Shown: positions 32,676 to 43,499, counted from the stretch's first letter. The stretch: DNA of 64,000 nucleotides from Effrenium voratum (GCA_963377175.1 CAUJNA010000577.1:107001-171000); one strand, 5' to 3'. Notes: generated by a model not told the origin, from the letters alone. Numbers and translations: made by a program.

Positions 32676-32909
32676 TCACACGGGCTTCGCGACCTTCCGC
32701 TTCTCCTTCTGCCCGGTCAGCGGGCACTTCATGAACTGCCAGCTGATCGGCGCCAGCGTCACCCCCGCGGCGCTGCGGGCCGAGATCACGCCCAACTCCT
32801 CCGCCACCGCGGTGGTCAGCACGTAGGAGCGGTGGTCCCCCGTGCCGAGGACCCGGGCGCGCACGAAGTCGCCGGTGCGGAAGCAATCCGGCATCTGCAG
32901 CTTGTCCAC
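32676..32909 (-). CDS. CSL4: Exosome cap subunit CSL4 (EXOSC1 homologue), exon 3
   Basis: Exon 3 (77 codons plus stop) starts VDKLQMPDCFRTGDFVRARV and continues with SYVLTTA, ELGVISARSAAGV and PISWQFMKCPLTGQKEKRKV before the stop. This follows the C-terminal half of CSL4/EXOSC1, in which an S1-type fold ends in a short zinc-ribbon-like segment. The segment keeps one Cys of the human MQCPKT motif. CSL4 caps the RNA exosome and helps guide RNA into it. The three exons together give 183 aa, close to the human protein. The acceptor is CACAGCCAG. The stop could instead be bypassed through a GTGTGAGG donor next to it, but that seems less likely. Confidence 0.9.
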   Translation of the reverse strand: MDKLQMPDCFRTGDFVRARVLGTGDHRSYVLTTAVAEELGVISARSAAGVTLAPISWQFMKCPLTGQKEKRKVAKPV

Positions 32910-33254
32910 CTGGCTGTGGGTCAAAATGAAACCACCCATTACACCACAGAGTTCCCTGGTCAAAATTTTCAACCGCCAATTGCACCGCAGGAATTTTAGT
33001 CCAAAGGGTCAGTTCATCAGCTTCAACAAAGACCCAGAGCTTATGCTTTTCCCTGGGATCCAGTGCCAGGGTCCCCTTTCTTCTTTGGGAACGTGAGTCA
33101 TCAAAACCCGGTAGTAAAATGGTCTACCATGTATAGAATTAACAAGGCGGAGATCCGCAGCTAAAAAAAGGGCACGGGGATTTTCCCTTACCTTCATCTA
33201 CCCGGATTTTCAGCAAGTGACTCATGTCCCGGGCGTCCCGGGCGTGGGCGCGGC
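32910..33254 (-). other. CSL4 intron 2 (GC-AG, 345 bp)
   Basis: Exon 2 ends GAG and the intron begins GCCGCGCC, so it is a GC-AG intron, a class known to be common in dinoflagellates. The intron end TTTTGACCCACAGCC matches the terminal repeat of the family E elements, so the 3' splice site appears to derive from a decayed element. Another donor, GAAG before GTAAGG near 33,190, would insert an out-of-frame segment and is rejected. Confidence 0.65.
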
Positions 33255-33425
33255 CTCGAAGAAGCGCACGTCCTGCTTCCGGATCACCCCCCGGAACTTC
33301 TCCGCGAGCGGCAGATCCCCCACCGCCACGATGAGGCACTCCGCGCGGTCCGAGGCCAGGCGCACCACGCGCGCCACCACCGTGGAACCCAAGGAGGGCA
33401 GTAGACTCTGCTCCTCTGGGAGCAC
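33255..33425 (-). CDS. CSL4: Exosome cap subunit CSL4, exon 2
   Basis: A phase-0 exon of 57 codons starts VLPEEQSLLPSLGSTVVARV and includes LPLAEKFRGVIRKQDVRFFE. It matches the S1-domain region of CSL4/EXOSC1 (LLPDVGAIV through FRGTIRKEDVR in the human protein). The acceptor is ATTTGCAG. It joins exon 1 (...FSENCVE) and exon 3 (VDKLQM...) without changing frame. Confidence 0.92.
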
Positions 33426-33779
33426 CTGCAAATGGGTCGAGATTTAATTTGGGATTTTTTTTTGTTTTCCGTCCTGGCTACTAAAATGCTGTAATTTACA
33501 GCATTTTCTCGCGAAATGTACGTATTTTACGCTAGGCCGTCAACATCATCAGCATCGTTTTCAACATCCCCCGCATGTCCAGCCAACATCGCCAGCATCA
33601 CCAGCAAATTGGGGATGCCCCCCCCCATGATGATTGAAAAAGTAATGATTCAACTGGAGGCGCGGGGGTGTTGGGGCGGGCGGCAGCCCCCCCATGATGA
33701 TCGAAAAAGTGATGATTCAATCAGGGGCAAAGAGTCTAAAAATAGCGGGGGGGTTGGGGGGGGCGGCAGGGTCTGCTTT

Positions 33780-35096
33780 TTGGTAAGACCTGTAAATTGT
33801 TGAAAATTTAGGGCCCCCAGTTTTCACCATGACCATGGGTCTGCTTTTTGGTAAGACCTGCAAATTGATGAAAATTTAGGGCCCCCAGTTTTCACCATGA
33901 CCATGGGTCTGCTTTTTGGTAAGACCTGCAAATTGTTGAAAATCTAGGGCCCCCAGTTTTCACCATGACCATGGGTCTGCTTTTTGGTAAGAAAAATTTA
34001 GGGCCCCCAGTTTTCACCATGACCATGGGTCTGCTTTTTGGTAAGACCTGCAGATTGTTGAAAATTTGGGGCCCCCAGTTTTCACCATGACCATGGGTCT
34101 GCTTTTTGGTAAGACCTGCAGATTGTTGAAAATTTGGGGCCCCCAGTTTTCACCATGACCATGGGGCTGCTTTTTGGTAAGACCTGCAAATTGATGAAAA
34201 TCTAGGGCCCCCAGTTTTCACCATGACCATGGGTCTGCTTTTTGGTAAGACCTGCAAATTGATGAAAATTTAGGGCCCCCAGTTTTCACCATGACCATGG
34301 GTCTGCTTTTGGTATATAAGACCTGCAAATTGTTGAAAATGTTGGGGGCCCCGTTTTCACCATGACCATGGGGCAGCTTTTTGGTAAGACTGAAAATGAT
34401 GAAAATTTAGGGCCCCCAGTTTTCACCATGACCCTGGGTCTGCTTTTTGGTAAGACCTGTAAATTGTTGAAAATCTAGGGCCCCCAGTTTTCACCATGAC
34501 CATGGGTCTGCTTTTTGGTAAGACCTGCAAATTGATGAAAATTTAGGGCCCCCAGCTTTCACCATGACCATGGGTCTGCTTTTTGGTAAGACCTGCAAAT
34601 TGCTGAAAATTTAGGGCCCCCAGTTTTCACCATGACCATGGGTCTGCTTTTTGGTAAGACCTGCAAATTGTTGAAAATTTAGGGCCCCCAGTTTTCACCA
34701 TGACCATGGGTCTGCTTTTTGGTAAGACCTGTAAATTGTTGAAAATCTAGGGCCCCCAGTTTTCACCATGACCATGGGTCTGCTTTTTGGTAAGACCTGC
34801 AAATTGATGAAAATTTAGGGCCCCCAGTTTNNNNNNNNNNNNNNNNNNNNNNNNNNNNNNNNNNNNNNNNNNNNNNNNNNNNNNNNNNNNNNNNNNNNNN
34901 NNNNNNNNNNNNNNNNNNNNNNNNNNNNNNGGTAAGACCTGCAAATTGTTGAAAATTTAGGGCCCCCAGTTTTCACCATGACCATGGGTCTGCTTTTTGG
35001 TAAGACCTGCAAATTGTTGAAAATTTAGGGACCCCAAATTTTCACCATGACCATGGGTCTGCTTTTTGGTAAGACCTGAAAATTGTTCAATATTTA
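33780..35096. repeat. 68-bp satellite array
   Basis: The unit begins GGTCTGCTTTTTGGTAAGAC and continues with CTGCAAATTG, GAAAATTTAGGGCCCCCAG and TTTTCACCATGACCAT. About 19 copies are visible around the gap. Most are nearly identical; a few carry small deletions (for example near 33,990) or expansions (near 34,310). Because 68 is not a multiple of three, the reading frame rotates between copies and no protein is encoded. Confidence 0.96.
34831..34930. other. Assembly gap (100 N)
   Basis: Exactly 100 N lie inside the satellite. This is a conventional placeholder, so the true number of repeat units is unknown. Confidence 0.99.
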
Positions 35097-35109
35097 GGGC
35101 CACCTTTGT

Positions 35110-36010
35110 GGGAAATAACCCGTTCAATGGTGATTGCCAAACGTGGGATTCCCATCCCCATGAGTTCTGTATCACCGTGCAGGGATTTTTTCGCAGCAGA
35201 ACCCCACAAAAACGGATGTCTTGGGCAAAATATGCGCACGCAAACCCAGTCCGTCTGCGTCTGCTGGGAGGTCTGTGTCTCCTGAGACGTCTGCGCCCAG
35301 CTGAGGCACATAGAGAACATCAAAAGGCCATGAACACTTCTTTAACAACCGGTTAGCACGAGGAACCCAAATGCGTCCCACTGATTTCCTGGCTGAAATA
35401 TAAGAGGCCCAAAACGACATCTCCTGGCAGTTGAGCAATGGTGATTGCCAAACGTGTCCCCATGACTGCTTTATCACCGTGAAGGGATTCCTTCGCAGCA
35501 GAACCCCACAAACGGATGTCTTGGGCAAAATATGCGCGCGCAAACCCAGTCCGTCTGCAGGTCTGTGTCTTCTGAGAGGTCTGCGCCCGGCCGAGGCACA
35601 TAGAGAACATCAAAAGGCCATGAACACTTCTTTAACAACCGGTTAGCACGAGGAACCCAAATGCGTCCCACTGACTTCCTGGCTGAAAATATAAGAGGCC
35701 CAAAACGACATCTCCTGGCAGTTGAGCAATGGTGATTGCCAAACGTGTCCCCATGACTGCTTTATCACCGTGAAGGGATTCCTTCGCAGCAGAACCCCAC
35801 AAACGGATGTCTTGGGCAAAATATGCGCGCGCAAACCCAGTCCGTCTGCAGGTCTGTGTCTTCTGAGAGGTCTGCGCCCGGCCGAGGCACATAGAGAACA
35901 TCAAAAGGCCATGAACACTTCTTTAACAACCGGTTAGCACGAGGAACCCTAATGCGTCCCACTGACTTCCTGGCTGAAATAAAAGAGGCCCAAAACGAAA
36001 TCTCCTGGCA
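35110..36010. repeat. Tandem triplication, about 290-bp unit
   Basis: Three copies end in TTTAACAACCGGTTAG at 35,356, 35,646 and 35,937. Copies 2 and 3 are almost identical, and copy 1 is more diverged with a short extra segment. Each contains an open 71-96 codon frame on the plus strand and another on the minus strand. Neither resembles a known family. Confidence 0.9.
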
Positions 36011-36014
36011 GTTG

Positions 36015-37130
36015 GTTAGGGCGGGGGCTTCCGAAGCCAACCCGCCTTCGCACATCGATCCGGCTAGGCCGATGAGCCGATGAACGAGCCCCCGCTCATC
36101 GAGCTTTTCTCCTGCGATCGCCCTGTGCCGGATTTCCTGAACGAGCCTTGGATGATTCGGCCAGCAAGGCATGGGCAGACCAGCCAACTCCCAAAGCCCG
36201 CCCTGTTGCATCAGCGCCTTTGCCTTCAGACCCAGCAGAACCGGGCAGCGGCGAGCCAGCGGCTCGGCCCGAGCCAAAGGCCATGCCCAGAGAACTCAAG
36301 CCTCTGCCGCCCTCGCCATCGCTTGCCGAGCCGAAGCCTTTGAGCCGCAGGTGCCCTGTGGACACTCCGCCCTGCAGCTGGCCACCGCCCGAGGACTCGC
36401 CCTTTCATGAGCCTCGCGCGGACCACCACATTGAAGCCTTTGCCTTTGACGGGAGTTGGTGGTACAACTTCTGGCTGCTGCCTTCCCGTCGCCCTCCGAG
36501 CAATGACACTCGCATTGATGAAGATCATTGGTGCTATAGCCTTGACAATTGCTGGTCGCGCAATGTCAGGGTCTCGTGGCGCACGCCGCGCTCGCCTTGG
36601 CCGAGCACATCCACGCCCTCAGCGCCTGTGCCATAGCGCAGCTGGAGCAGTGCGTTCTCCAGCCCGCCTTGCGCCTTCCAGGCACTCTGAAAACCTGTCG
36701 CATGGGGGAGTTGGCACGGTCGTGGTACCTCGACGACCAGCGACGCCTTTGCTGTGGTTTGCCCTGTGCATCGCATCCGTGCCCTCACAACTCAGCCTGC
36801 GGCCGCCTTATCGACCCCAGCCGTGACTTCAATGATGACACTCACTCTTCACACTTCTGCAGTCGGTGCTATGAACACAGGCAAATCTAGAGACTGCTTG
36901 CTTTGCCATTCAGCACTCTTTTGTTTTATCCGCCATTCGAGCTTAATCCGTCCATTGTCTTGCCTGTGTTCGCCTTGCACCTGTGATAAGCCTTCAAACT
37001 ACAGCTGCCTTGCATCGCGAAGAAAAGCAGTGTTCAGAATCCGAAATGATATGCACCACTTGCCCTTCTTTCACCGCTGTGCCTTGCCCAGCTTGTGCAA
37101 TGCTTCACCGGCAGCCAGTCCCTGCGCTCC
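36015..37130. other. GC-rich block inside CSL4 intron 1, coding status unclear
   Basis: A plus-strand frame (36,148-36,636) is proline-rich, then reads DGSWWYNFWLLPSRRPPSND. Minus-strand frames are equally open. The composition differs from the satellites on either side, which suggests an inserted piece. I cannot assign a product. Confidence 0.3.
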
Positions 37131-37131
37131 T

Positions 37132-37315
37132 AGCCCGCCCCCGCGTTCCGCCCGCTGCGCCGCCTGCCCCGGATGATCACCGGCACGTGGACCAGGTACT
37201 CGTAGAACTTGTCGCGGAAGAAGCCCTTGCCCAGCTTGGTCAGCGGGTGCTCCCCGCCCTCCAAAGAGCGCACGAGCTTCTTCCGCCTGTTGCGCAGCAG
37301 GATGTAGTCGTTCGG
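37132..37315 (-). CDS. Candidate exon or gene fragment within CSL4 intron 1
   Basis: The minus frame reads NDYILLRNRRKKLVRSLEGG, then EHPLTKLGKGFFRDKFYEYL and VHVPVIIRGRRRSGRN. It is basic and protein-like and preceded in frame by a stop. It is not part of CSL4, since exons 1 and 2 join without it. It may be a fragment of an element-encoded or captured gene. Confidence 0.35.
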
Positions 37316-37504
37316 TCAGCCACCGGGTGCACTTCTTTTGCGCAAAAGAGTTGCAACGGTACAGGCTGTAGCATTTCAAATCGGTCAGCTTTAAAGGCAA
37401 GTCCAAGCCCCCCATTCCGCTTTTAAAAAAATGGGCCCGAGGCATTTGGCCCCCCCCTGATTGCTAAGCAAAGCTTAGGTAGAAGAACTCCAGCTACTGC
37501 TTTC

Positions 37505-37790
37505 GTGACTTTTTGGTAAGACCTGCAAATTGTTCAATATTTAGGGCCCCCAGTTTTCACCATGACCATGGGTTTACTTTTTGGTCAGACCTGCAAATGT
37601 TGATGTAATATTCCGTTTGGGGCCCCCAGATTTGATCATAACTTCTGCCATGGTCAAAGAGGTAAGATCTGCAAATTGTTCCATTTTCCATTCCGGGCCC
37701 CCAGTTTTGACCATGCACAACTTTTTGGTAAGACCTGACAGTTGATCAATGTTTAGGGCCCCCAGTCTTGAGCATGGGTGAACTTTTCCC
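37505..37790. repeat. Diverged copies of the 68-bp satellite
   Basis: TTTTTGGTAAGACCTGCAAA and GGGCCCCCAGTTTTCACC recur with many substitutions for about four degenerate units. They are separated from the main array by the triplication and the GC-rich block, so those sequences seem to have been inserted into, or to have split, an older array. Confidence 0.85.
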
Positions 37791-37903
37791 CATGTTAAGT
37801 GAGAAGATCTTCAAATTGACCATGGGGTAACTTTTCAATTAAGTGGGAAAAGTCCGACCAATGGTCATCCCATTTTTTCTGGACCTTTTGATCAACCCCC
37901 CAC

Positions 37904-38050
37904 CTCCACGCAGTTCTCGCTGAACCTAAGCTGCCCTGCCAGCGACGCAAAGGTCTGCCCCTGCTCGCTGTAGGCCCCCCGCCCAGCCCGCAGCTGCTCC
38001 CCCTCTCCGAGCGCCTGGCCCGGAGCCACCGCCTCCATTTCAGCATCCAT
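37904..38050 (-). CDS. CSL4: Exosome cap subunit CSL4, exon 1
   Basis: The exon has 49 codons from ATG at 38,050. After MDAEMEAVAPGQAL it runs through AYSEQGQTFASLAGQLRFSE to NCVE. This is the CSL4 N-terminal domain, where human EXOSC1 has PGERL, then GYIFSSLAGCLMKSSEN. The donor GAG/GTGGGG is phase 0. A family E element ends 57 bp upstream of the start, so the promoter or trans-splice region is short or overlaps it. A start at the second Met (38,038) is possible. Confidence 0.9.
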
Positions 38051-38106
38051 GGCGCGGCAAATGGGTCGCAGGCGTCGCCCCTCCGTTTGAGACCCTCCAC
38101 AGATTT

Positions 38107-38240
38107 GCCCGTGGGTCAGAACCGGTTTGGGATCCAACATGTTGGTTCTCGGTGAATTCACCACCCAATTTAGAACCCATTTTAGAGGTTGGATTGGGAT
38201 GTTCACTGGGGGGAACCGATTTGGGTTTTGACCCATGGCC
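38107..38240. mobile_element. MITE-like element, family E, copy 4
   Basis: GCCCGTGGGTCAGAACC on the left and GGGTTTTGACCCATGGCC on the right are inverted repeats. The flanking tetramers are ATTT and ATCT. It lies immediately upstream of CSL4 exon 1. Confidence 0.55.
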
Positions 38241-39161
38241 ATCTGCGACCAGAAATCCCCCAAATCCCCAAATCCCTGGGCGCCAACCCCTTGGTTGAAG
38301 TCTCCCCGTCGGAAGCAATGGAATCCACATGTGCAGGGCCCCTTCTTTCGGCTGGAACAGGCTGGCTCCATCAACCGTACGTGCTGCGCAAGCTTCAAGC
38401 CCGCGGCAAGTCGCAAGTCAGCTCCCTCTCAACTCCGGGCAAAAATGCATCTACCCGCAAGAAGCAGGGCTGCAAATCCAACCACCCATCCAAACCAAAA
38501 ATTAAGGAAACCAAAATCTTTGCTCACCCGAAATCGTACGAAGGAAAAAAAATAAGTCAAGTGCCTTCTTGTAGGCGAACTCGTCCAAGGCATCCGTCGC
38601 TACGAATGGTAAGCTTTCCTGGATCTCTTTGCATTCCTGGCGCAAAAGCAATGCTCACGGAAAAACTTCGCATAACTAACGGCCTTTCGTGAATTGGTTT
38701 AGGCCTCACAAAAATCCAGCTTTGAACCGGGCGCAAGCTACAAGGGTCAACTGAGTTTTGGGCTATGCGCACTTTGACAAATCCCCGCTTGTACCCTCTC
38801 TCAAGGCCCATCCTATCCGGGCAAGTCTTCATTGGAAGGGTACAGAGCGACGCAATTCACATAGAAATCCGGACTTTTGGAGGGGCCTTGCAAAAGGAGC
38901 TTCTGCCCCATATTTGGAGGTTGACCCTTTCCGAGAACTGGCAAGGCGTGAGTTCATGCTTTCCCTGAGAACTGGACCGGTCAACCTGCGAAACCTTCCC
39001 AACAGTCTGAGATCCTCAAAGTTACCCCTCTCGATGGCTTACAAAGCAAACAAACCGCCAAGACTCAAAATTCAAGGCGGCTGGTTTGTTTTGGGGAAAT
39101 CATTCGGCAAGCCCCAAAAAGACCCAGATCCAAGTGTGGACAGCTGGTTTTGGGGGGATAT

Positions 39162-39248
39162 GGCCGGGTCAAAACCCCGTACCCCCTGTGAACATCCCCA
39201 TCCCCTCACCACCCAAAATTGGATCCCAAAACGGATTTCACCACCGCC
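39162..39248. mobile_element. MITE-like element, family E, copy 5 (short)
   Basis: GGCCGGGTCAAAACCCCGTA on the left and TTTCACCACCGCC on the right; flanking tetramers ATAT and ATCT. The shared GTGAACATCCC interior is present. At about 87 bp it is the shortest copy. Confidence 0.48.
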
Positions 39249-40005
39249 ATCTTCCTTCGGCCAGCCCGAAGGACCAAAACTCCTATGCCCACGCCCCGAA
39301 AACGGCGCCCCAAAGACTCGCCTGAAGGAGGCAGTACTCACGCGTGCCCTTGAAGCGCACCACGTCTGGAGTGCCGGTCAGCTTTGCCTTCTTCTTCCCC
39401 TACGCCGCCCCGTTTCACCCATGGACCAAGAGGGGTTCCTAGATGGTTGTCTGGTGACTTATAGGTTCCAAGATGGTTGACTGATCTTCACAACCCTTGC
39501 TACGCTAGCAAAAAGCGTTGTTTTTGCAGTCCCCTTTCTAGTGAAGTGATGAATTATATAGGCCTTCATAATAGTTACTAGGCCAGGTAGTAGAATCACC
39601 TTCTAAAATGGCCAAGGGGGGTATTGGGCGCTGCTCCTGTGTACGAGGGTCTCCAAAGTCTAGGCTTTTGCGAATACTGGTCATAGGGGCAAACAAAAAG
39701 AAAAAACACTGTGGAAGCACCGGTTGGGAAACTCACGACACCCTATCCCAAATGGGATGAACGTGTACTGGGGGAAGCAGTGAATATATATATATATGGT
39801 GTGTATAGATATAATAAATGTAAACATGCATATACAAATATAGACATATCCGTTTCATATCTGCCACAGTCCAAACTCCTTATATGGCCTTCAAGGCTCC
39901 ATCAATAGGAATCATTGTAACAAGCATTAAGAATCCTTGCCATGTGGATGATCATTTCTGGCAAAAGCTATCTAAAGGAACCGGTCTTTTGACCATAACA
40001 CATAT

Positions 40006-40122
40006 GGCCACGGGTCAAAATCCCGTACCCCCACTGAACATCCCAATCCAACCACGAAAATAGGTTCTAAAATGGGTGGTGCACCTACCCCAAAATGGTA
40101 CCATGGGTTTTGACCCACAGCC
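40006..40122. mobile_element. MITE-like element, family E, copy 6 (best preserved)
   Basis: GGCCACGGGTCAAAATCCC on the left pairs with GGGTTTTGACCCACAGCC on the right. An exact ATAT duplication flanks the element (40,002-40,005 and 40,123-40,126). The interior contains GTGAACATCCCAATCC, AGGTTCTAAAATGGGTGG and TGCACCTACCCCAAAATGG, close to copies 2 and 3. Confidence 0.68.
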
Positions 40123-40169
40123 ATATAGTGACTACATTGATATTGCGGTTCTCCCATTGAATCCCTCAG

Positions 40170-40285
40170 GGTCGAATACTGAGGCCGTCTTCAGAGTACC
40201 GACTTGCGATGAGAACGACCCCCGCCTTCTTCCCCATCGCGTATCCCAAGTCGACCTTGCCATTTGCCGTTCTCCAGGGGGAACT
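40170..40285 (-). CDS. Candidate exon, unassigned
   Basis: The minus frame reads ANGKVDLGYAMGKKAGVVLI followed by ASRYSEDGLS, a strand-helix pattern like an enzyme core. The plus strand is also open here (TEAVFRVPTCDENDPRLLPH), so strand and status are uncertain. Confidence 0.25.
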
Positions 40286-40299
40286 CCCGTCTCATGCTG

Positions 40300-43200
40300 G
40301 TTCTACCGAGGTTTTCCTTTGATCCAACCACAAAGCACAGACAAACGCAACGAAAAGAAGCCCCTGAATATACAGGGCCATGTGATTCTGTGGGTTCCCT
40401 TTTTCAAACGAAACCAAAAGGAAAACCACTATCTTTGGACTCCCCCTGTTTGGTCCCCCCTATATCAACAAATACCCATATCGACAGCATCGGTCAAACA
40501 TGCTTCACGTCCCCGCACCCAAACCCAGGTCGCGCGACGACGATTCGCCCAAATCGCCGATTCGGATTAAGACCCGGAAAATGCACAAAATTCAGCAAAT
40601 GCCAACAGGTAAAGAAAAGGAGACGCAAAAACACCACTGGAGGCCCGCAAAACCAAGAAGTCAGTGCTTCCCATTGGCCACAAGTGATGAACGAAACTGA
40701 CCATTGGGTTCTGATCCCATGTTGGGCTTTGTGTTCATTCGTGTGGCGTGTCCAGGAAGCCTTCGAATGACTGCCGAAAGAAACCTACCTCGCCATAAGG
40801 CCACCCACCCAACATGGGCTCGAAATCACTTCCTTTCGAAACCCTATCAGCGGTGGGGGGGGGGGGCTCTGACGTGCAGATCAAGCTGCTGAGCCGACGG
40901 CGCCCAGCGCCCGAGGCCTATTGCCCGACAGGCGCTTGAGCCCGACTGCAAGAGGAGCAAGCAGTTGCAATCACCTGTTTAAAAAACGAGCACATGAGAC
41001 TTGAGGGGGGAAGTGAGTTCTAGTCATACAATGTTCAAAAAGCAGGATGCCCTTTTGCGCGTGGTTTTGGGAAACCATGAGCACTTACCCAAGCCGCCCG
41101 CCTTAAAGTAGCTGGCTCGCTGCAGGAGCTCACTCAAACAAGTTGTATGTGTTTAAAGAAAATGCCCTGTTTGGGAGCAATCTGGAGCTGGAAAATGGAA
41201 ATTCGCTCCTTTGCCTCTCCCACTCGGAAAGCATCAGCCCTTCACGGAACCTCACTCGAAGGAGGCCCTATCAGGCTCGGTGCCTTCTTTCCGATTGGCA
41301 CCGGATTGGGATGCAACATCTTCCCACGGGCCAAACCTTCTTTCCAAATTTCAACAGAGCTGAAGTCACATTCACCCACCTGAAGACACACTCGCTCCTT
41401 TTTCCATTTGCTCCCCAGCCTGGGATAGCCCAAGGTCCGGAGCGACGACCTCGGGAGCTAGGTAGATGTGTTCTTTGATTTCTTCTTGTCGTTTTCTTTG
41501 ATGGTGCTTTTTGCCTGTGCTTTCCCTCTTTTTGTTTCATGAATCCATCACTCCTGCGCCCTGGGGCAAAACTTAAGAATGGAAGAAATCAAGCCACATC
41601 AAATGGGAGAACCCCTCTCCACAATGAGCGGCTTCCTCTTGGTGTTCCTTCATATCCGAAAGGGGCACCATCAGGAAGCCCACTAAAATGGCAGACCCCG
41701 GTGCGAAGCATCTGGGGGACAAAAGCAGAACTCACTTGCGGGTCACCCCGGGCTTTACCATCTTAACATGGAAGTGAACGATGTCCCTTTTAAAAACTTA
41801 GATGCCCAGTAGCCATGGGAAAAATGCATCTTGTTGGTTGTTTGAGCTAAAAAAAAGCAGTAAAAAAGGGCGCCACTGGGCAACTGGGTTTCGGGAGTCT
41901 GTGCACATCCATGTTTGTTGGTGGGGTGTTACCTTTTGCCACGCATGCTCTATTGAAAGTTGAAAAGGAATTGTCCAGAGTGCAAGAAGCCAATGAGTGT
42001 GGAGCACTTTACCCTACGATCCTGAGTTGTGGGAGTTGCCCGCTCTTCATTGAGGAGGCCGATTGGCTGCTTTGACAGTGAAACCAACCTCCCATTCCCC
42101 AGCCCCCATCTGCACGACTTCCCATAGACCGCCACCCAGGTGAGTTCGACGTGATCTTATCAACAGATCTCACTCATGTTCATTGAGCAAGCCGCGATCG
42201 CGCAATGGATCGTCAAAGTGTCCCTCAACGTTTTCAGAAGGGGCCCGAATGGAAAAGTTCCAGGCAAAAGAAATCTGGACACTGAGGTGCCGGAGAACCA
42301 GCGAAAACCCTTGGCCAAGGTTCTCAAAGAAAAGTATGTTGGATGCTTTGTGGATTCCACCTGGTCTTCTGTCTGGTACTCTACCTTCCATGGGTGCACG
42401 AAAGGACATCCAAACCAGTTTTTGGATGGCCGCCTTCGGGGTAATGTCAACACCCCGGAGAAGTAAACCCTTTAGATTCATGCGGGGCCCCAAAAGTGGA
42501 CATGGGTAGCATCCCCTAGCCTTTCTGAATGGTGCCGGTGATTGGAAACCCAACCCCACTCCCAAAATGTTGCCCACCTCAAAAAGGACCCGAGGCGGCG
42601 GTTCTGCGCTTTATCCCAGGTTTCCAAAAGCAGTAAGCAGCTTCACTTCGAACCCCAGTTTTTTTGGGGATGTCCCTGGGTTTAGTGGGGATTCATCATT
42701 GTTGAAGAGGAACACGGGGTCGACCTTAGTCAGAAGTTCTTGGTCAATTTATTCCACAAAACCCTGGCCACCATTCTGATTCGGTCAAATCAAGTTTGGA
42801 GCTGCGGAGCCCTGCGCGGAGCGCCCAAAACTCAAGGCCCCAGCTCCCAGAAGGAAAACACGGGCCTGTAGTTGGCAGACGTGACCTGGCGCGGCGTGTC
42901 TTTCTTTGGGGGACCCAAAAAATGGTGGTTTTCCTCTTGGTGTCCGTTTAAATTCACCCCAAAAAGAGACTCTCCAACACCAGACACACCCACATCATTC
43001 CTTGTGACTGTAAAGGGATCGCACTTTTTCAGTGAGTCGCACCAAAGCCAATGCCAGCAGCACAGCGAGAATCGGCAGCACGTCTCCTGATGCGAATCGT
43101 GCAAATCGCAGATCGGTGAATTAGAGGCCGCGCTGCAAGGACGGTGCTCCCAGTAAAGTGAACCACCTCTGTTTGCAGGTCACCCTAAAAGTTTGTCATT

Positions 43201-43490
43201 TGCTTGAGGCTACCATTTGTTCTGGCCTTAAAGGAGAACCAAAGACAAACCATTACTTTGGCGGGGTCCCCTATAAAAAGAAAATCCCCGAATCAGTTTT
43301 CAGGTTGGTTCTCACTTATCATGAACAGCAAACAGTCAAAAGATCTAAAAGCGGGGGGGGTGAAAATATGGCGCGCCTTGGGCTGGCGCCATCTTGTGCC
43401 GCCTCCAAATGGGGGCCCAAAACCCCCAATGTAGCCAACGACTGTGAACAAAATTGAAATCAAACTGCGAACGAATCCTGAAGCAAGGCC
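40300..43490. other. No supported gene
   Basis: Short overlapping ORFs only. A diverged family F-like stretch lies near 42,655-42,760 (GGGTTTAGTGGGGATTC). Homopolymers occur at 40,855-40,867 (G) and 43,582-43,593 (A). A hydrophobic minus-strand patch at about 43,025-43,100 (VLPILAVLLALALVRLTEK) could be a membrane-segment exon but lacks clear borders. Confidence 0.35.
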
Positions 43491-43499
43491 AAACTGCCT

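Larger units (their letters stand above)
33426..37903 (-). other. CSL4 intron 1 (about 4.5 kb, contains satellite and a gap)
   Basis: The donor is GAG followed by GTGGGG at 37,903 and the acceptor ATTTGCAG is at 33,426. The intron encloses the 68-bp satellite, the 100-N gap, the 290-bp triplication and a GC-rich block at 36.0-37.3 kb. Its true length is unknown because the gap size is arbitrary. Confidence 0.7.

Noticed and set aside
33190..33254. GTAAGG donor at the end of CSL4 exon 2 instead of the GC donor
   Set aside because: It would add a segment that is out of frame (stop in the CSL4 frame); the GC donor joins to exon 3 in phase 0 and matches the length of the family.
34747..35012. 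ORFs running through the N gap
   Set aside because: They consist of undefined residues flanked by satellite sequence.
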